Assembly: GCA_905211485.1 (NCBI GenBank)
Contig: CAJMAW010000075.1
Location: forward strand, 1 to 15,771
Direction: 5' to 3'
Source: an uncultured Lentisphaeria bacterium
Lineage (GTDB): Bacteria; Verrucomicrobiota; Lentisphaeria; Victivallales; UBA1829
Length of the DNA: 15,771 nt
The stretch's first letter is position 1. Every line of letters begins with the position of its first letter. Below, one piece after another: positions 14,112 through 15,771 of this stretch. The translations under genes were made by a program, and so were the position numbers. The notes beneath the pieces were generated by a model, which was given only the letters and a program-made list of their open reading frames with translations, did not search any database and was not told the origin of the DNA.

Positions 14112-15560
14112 TCAGATTTCGTCCAGTTTCTCCTTCAGGAGCCGGAGGGCGGTCTGGGGATTCGCCTTGCCCCTGCTGGCCTTCATGAGCTGGCCGACAA
14201 AGTATTGCAGGACATTGGTTTTCCCCTCCTTGTACTGACGGACCTGAGCGGGATTGGCATCAATCACCTGCCTGACGAATGCGAGGATCGCGGATTCGTC
14301 GGAAAGCTGTACAAGCCCCTTTTCCCGGACGATTTCATCCGCAGACCTCCCCGTGGCGAACATTTCTGAAAAGACGCTCTTTCCCGTTTTTCCGTTGATC
14401 GTCCCCTTTGCGACAAGATCCACCATGGCCGCAAAATTCTCCGGCGACACTTTTGATTCTGCAATCGGCATTCCGCTTTCACCCAGTTCACGGAGGAATT
14501 CGGAAATGAACCAGTTTGCCACCAGTTTCGGAGCGGAGGAAGCACGGGCTGCGGCATCGAAAAAGAGAGCCCAGTCCTTTTCCTGTGTGATCACCCCCGC
14601 GTCATAATCCGTAATTCCGTAGGAGCCGACAAAGGAATTGCGCAGCTCCTCCGGCAGCACGGGAAGTGCGGATCGAATGGCTTCCAGTTCGGCTTCGGTG
14701 AATTCCAGGGGAAGCAAATCGGGTTCGGGGAAATAACGGTAGTCGTTGGCATTTTCCTTGGTGCGCATGAGATAGGAATCGCCGGCTTCATCATTCCAGC
14801 CGCGAGTGTCCTGCGTGACCACGCCGCCGGATTCGAGCAGGAGGATCTGGCGCTTCGTCTCATGCGCAACCGCACGGTGAACCGCACGCAGACTGTTGAG
14901 GTTTTTGATTTCCACCTTGGTCCCGAAAGCGGTTTCGCCCCGTCTCCGGATGGAAAGATTGACATCGCAGCGCATCTGCCCCTTCTCCATGTCGCAATCG
15001 CTGACATCGGCATAGCGCATGATCTGACGCAGCGCGGCCAGATAGGCATACGCCTCATCGGCACTGCGCATGTCCGGTTCGCTGACAATTTCCATGAGAG
15101 GCACTCCCGAACGGTTGTAGTCAAGCCCCGTGCAGGAATGATAATGGGTGGATTTCCCGGGATCCTCCTCCAGATGGATACGGGTCATTCCGATGAATTT
15201 GTCGGGAAGCATCTCTCCGGAAAAACCTTTCCCGGAGATATGGATTTTCCCGTTCCGGCAGAGCGGAAGATCATACTGAGTAATCTGATAGTTTTTCACA
15301 AGATCCGGATAAAAATAGCTTTTCCGGTCGAACTTGCTCCGGCGGGAAATGGCGCAGGAACACATCATTCCCGCCACGACCGTCTTCCGGACCGCCTCGC
15401 GGTTGACCACGGGAAGCACCCCGGGATATCCCATGCAGACCGGACAGGTCAGGGTGTTCGGTTCGGCCCCGTAACGGTTCGGACAGCGGCAGAACATCTT
15501 GCTTTCCGTCCGGATCTGCACATGCACCTCCAGGCCGATCACTGCTTCATATGCGGACAT
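14112..15560 (-). CDS. gatB: Aspartyl/glutamyl-tRNA(Asn/Gln) amidotransferase subunit B
   Basis: Subunit of the GatCAB complex, which amidates misacylated Glu-tRNA(Gln) or Asp-tRNA(Asn) in the cytosol; GatB binds the tRNA and performs the kinase and transamidation steps with ammonia from GatA. The full 482-aa length is present. The N-terminus has GLEVHVQ (9-15), a four-cysteine zinc site (Cys24, Cys26, Cys39, Cys42), YFYPDLVKNYQITQYDLP (82-99) and NRSGVPLMEIVSEPD (149-163). The C-terminal third is the helical YqeY-like tail domain ending in LKEKLDEI. AGGAG lies eight bases before the ATG. gatA and gatC are not adjacent; the upstream neighbour is a TlyA-like fragment on the same strand 105 bp away. 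The intervening AT-rich stretch suggests its own promoter. Confidence 0.98.
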   Translation of the reverse strand: MSAYEAVIGLEVHVQIRTESKMFCRCPNRYGAEPNTLTCPVCMGYPGVLPVVNREAVRKTVVAGMMCSCAISRRSKFDRKSYFYPDLVKNYQITQYDLPLCRNGKIHISGKGFSGEMLPDKFIGMTRIHLEEDPGKSTHYHSCTGLDYNRSGVPLMEIVSEPDMRSADEAYAYLAALRQIMRYADVSDCDMEKGQMRCDVNLSIRRRGETAFGTKVEIKNLNSLRAVHRAVAHETKRQILLLESGGVVTQDTRGWNDEAGDSYLMRTKENANDYRYFPEPDLLPLEFTEAELEAIRSALPVLPEELRNSFVGSYGITDYDAGVITQEKDWALFFDAAARASSAPKLVANWFISEFLRELGESGMPIAESKVSPENFAAMVDLVAKGTINGKTGKSVFSEMFATGRSADEIVREKGLVQLSDESAILAFVRQVIDANPAQVRQYKEGKTNVLQYFVGQLMKASRGKANPQTALRLLKEKLDEI

Positions 15561-15624
15561 GTTTTCATCTCCTGATCATTGTAATAAGAGAATGGGTCTT
15601 TGCTTCTCTTCTTCAAAAAAATAA

Positions 15625-15654
15625 ACAATAAACTTCGTTTTCATAAACTTGCAA
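15625..15654 (-). promoter_or_regulatory. Promoter-like element for gatB with ATAAACTT repeats
   Basis: On the minus strand TTGCAA (15654-15649) and TATTGT (15630-15625) are 18 bases apart and lie about 65 bp upstream of the gatB start, in the most AT-rich stretch of this end of the window. The plus strand here shows ATAAACTT at 15628-15635 and 15643-15650, 15 bp apart, with a third ATAAAC at 15621-15626. The -10 is imperfect, so confidence is moderate. Confidence 0.35.
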
Positions 15655-15665
15655 CATCCGAGGTT

Positions 15666-15771
15666 TTATTTCTTCATGGCCTTTTCCAGTTTCAGACCGC
15701 CGCGGCTGACGTAGGGGCACGCGTGCCCGCGTAGCTCGATCTGTGCCTCCACGGGAAATTCCGCACCAGCC
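15666..15771 (-). CDS. tlyA: 3' end of a TlyA-like gene stopping after the S4/linker region
   Basis: Only the last 34 codons are inside the window, too short to stand out as an open frame. The visible residues end in HACPYVSRGGLKLEKAMKK and stop. CPYVSRGGLKLEKAL is the signature joining the N-terminal S4 RNA-binding domain to the methyltransferase domain in TlyA, the 16S/23S rRNA 2'-O-methyltransferase/hemolysin family, and the preceding EFPVEAQIELRG fits the last strand of the S4 domain. Family members normally continue for about 180 residues from this point, but here a TAA follows after two lysines, and the next 100 bp are AT-rich with no methyltransferase-like frame before gatB. It may be a truncated or decayed tlyA, a stand-alone S4 protein, or a protein with rearranged domains. 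Family recognition is good; intactness is doubtful. Confidence 0.7.
   Translation of the reverse strand, partial: AGAEFPVEAQIELRGHACPYVSRGGLKLEKAMKK

Noticed and set aside
13706..14188. 160-codon open frame on the plus strand
   Set aside because: It overlaps the end of gatB in antisense and encodes a low-complexity product without motifs.

Overview
The window is about 15.8 kb of compact, moderately GC-rich bacterial DNA carrying mostly carbohydrate catabolism genes, plus one translation gene and two genes cut by the window edges. The combination of tandem Gfo/Idh/MocA oxidoreductases, a xylose-isomerase-like TIM-barrel protein, a ThuA-like protein, an AraC-type regulator with a cupin-like sensor, a rhaA-rhaB pair and a large cytoplasmic glycosidase-like protein is what I would expect from a carbohydrate-degrading member of the PVC superphylum, most likely Lentisphaerota/Victivallales. 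That placement is inference from gene content; no rRNA or other phylogenetic marker was compared. No mobile element, CRISPR array, tRNA or rRNA was found.

Layout. (1) 1-804, plus strand: the C-terminal part of an aldo/keto reductase, convergent with (2) a 724-aa glycoside-hydrolase-like protein on the minus strand (857-3031). (3) 3330-4382, minus strand: an AraC-family regulator with an unusual acidic, Cys-containing tail. (4) A 150-bp AT-rich divergent control region (4383-4532) with inverted repeats and a promoter-like element. (5) 4533-8848, plus strand: ThuA-like protein, two paralogous NAD(P)-dependent Gfo/Idh/MocA oxidoreductases and a sugar isomerase/epimerase-type TIM barrel. A repeat-bearing 325-bp spacer precedes the last gene, and tandem terminator-like hairpins follow it. 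(6) 9465-10025, plus strand: a META (HslJ-like) domain lipoprotein, followed by a terminator at 10272-10313. (7) 13236-10403, minus strand: rhaA then rhaB, the first two steps of L-rhamnose catabolism. (8) 13237-14111: 875 bp without a credible gene, but with a strong minus-strand terminator for gatB. (9) 15560-14112, minus strand: gatB. (10) 15771-15666, minus strand: the last 34 codons of a TlyA-like protein that stops where the methyltransferase domain should begin.

How the genes may work together. The regulator sits divergently next to the ThuA/oxidoreductase/TIM-barrel cluster and probably controls it, and perhaps the glycosidase-like gene as well. Gfo/Idh/MocA enzymes, ThuA-like proteins and TIM-barrel isomerases/lyases recur together in pathways that oxidise a sugar hydroxyl (often C3) to a keto intermediate before cleavage or isomerisation. 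The cluster may be such an oxidative glycoside or sugar route. RhaA and RhaB convert L-rhamnose to L-rhamnulose and then L-rhamnulose-1-phosphate. The aldolase that would complete the pathway is not in the window. The most unexpected items are the truncated TlyA-like gene, the unclassified 724-aa protein, and several precise repeats and hairpins in the spacers.
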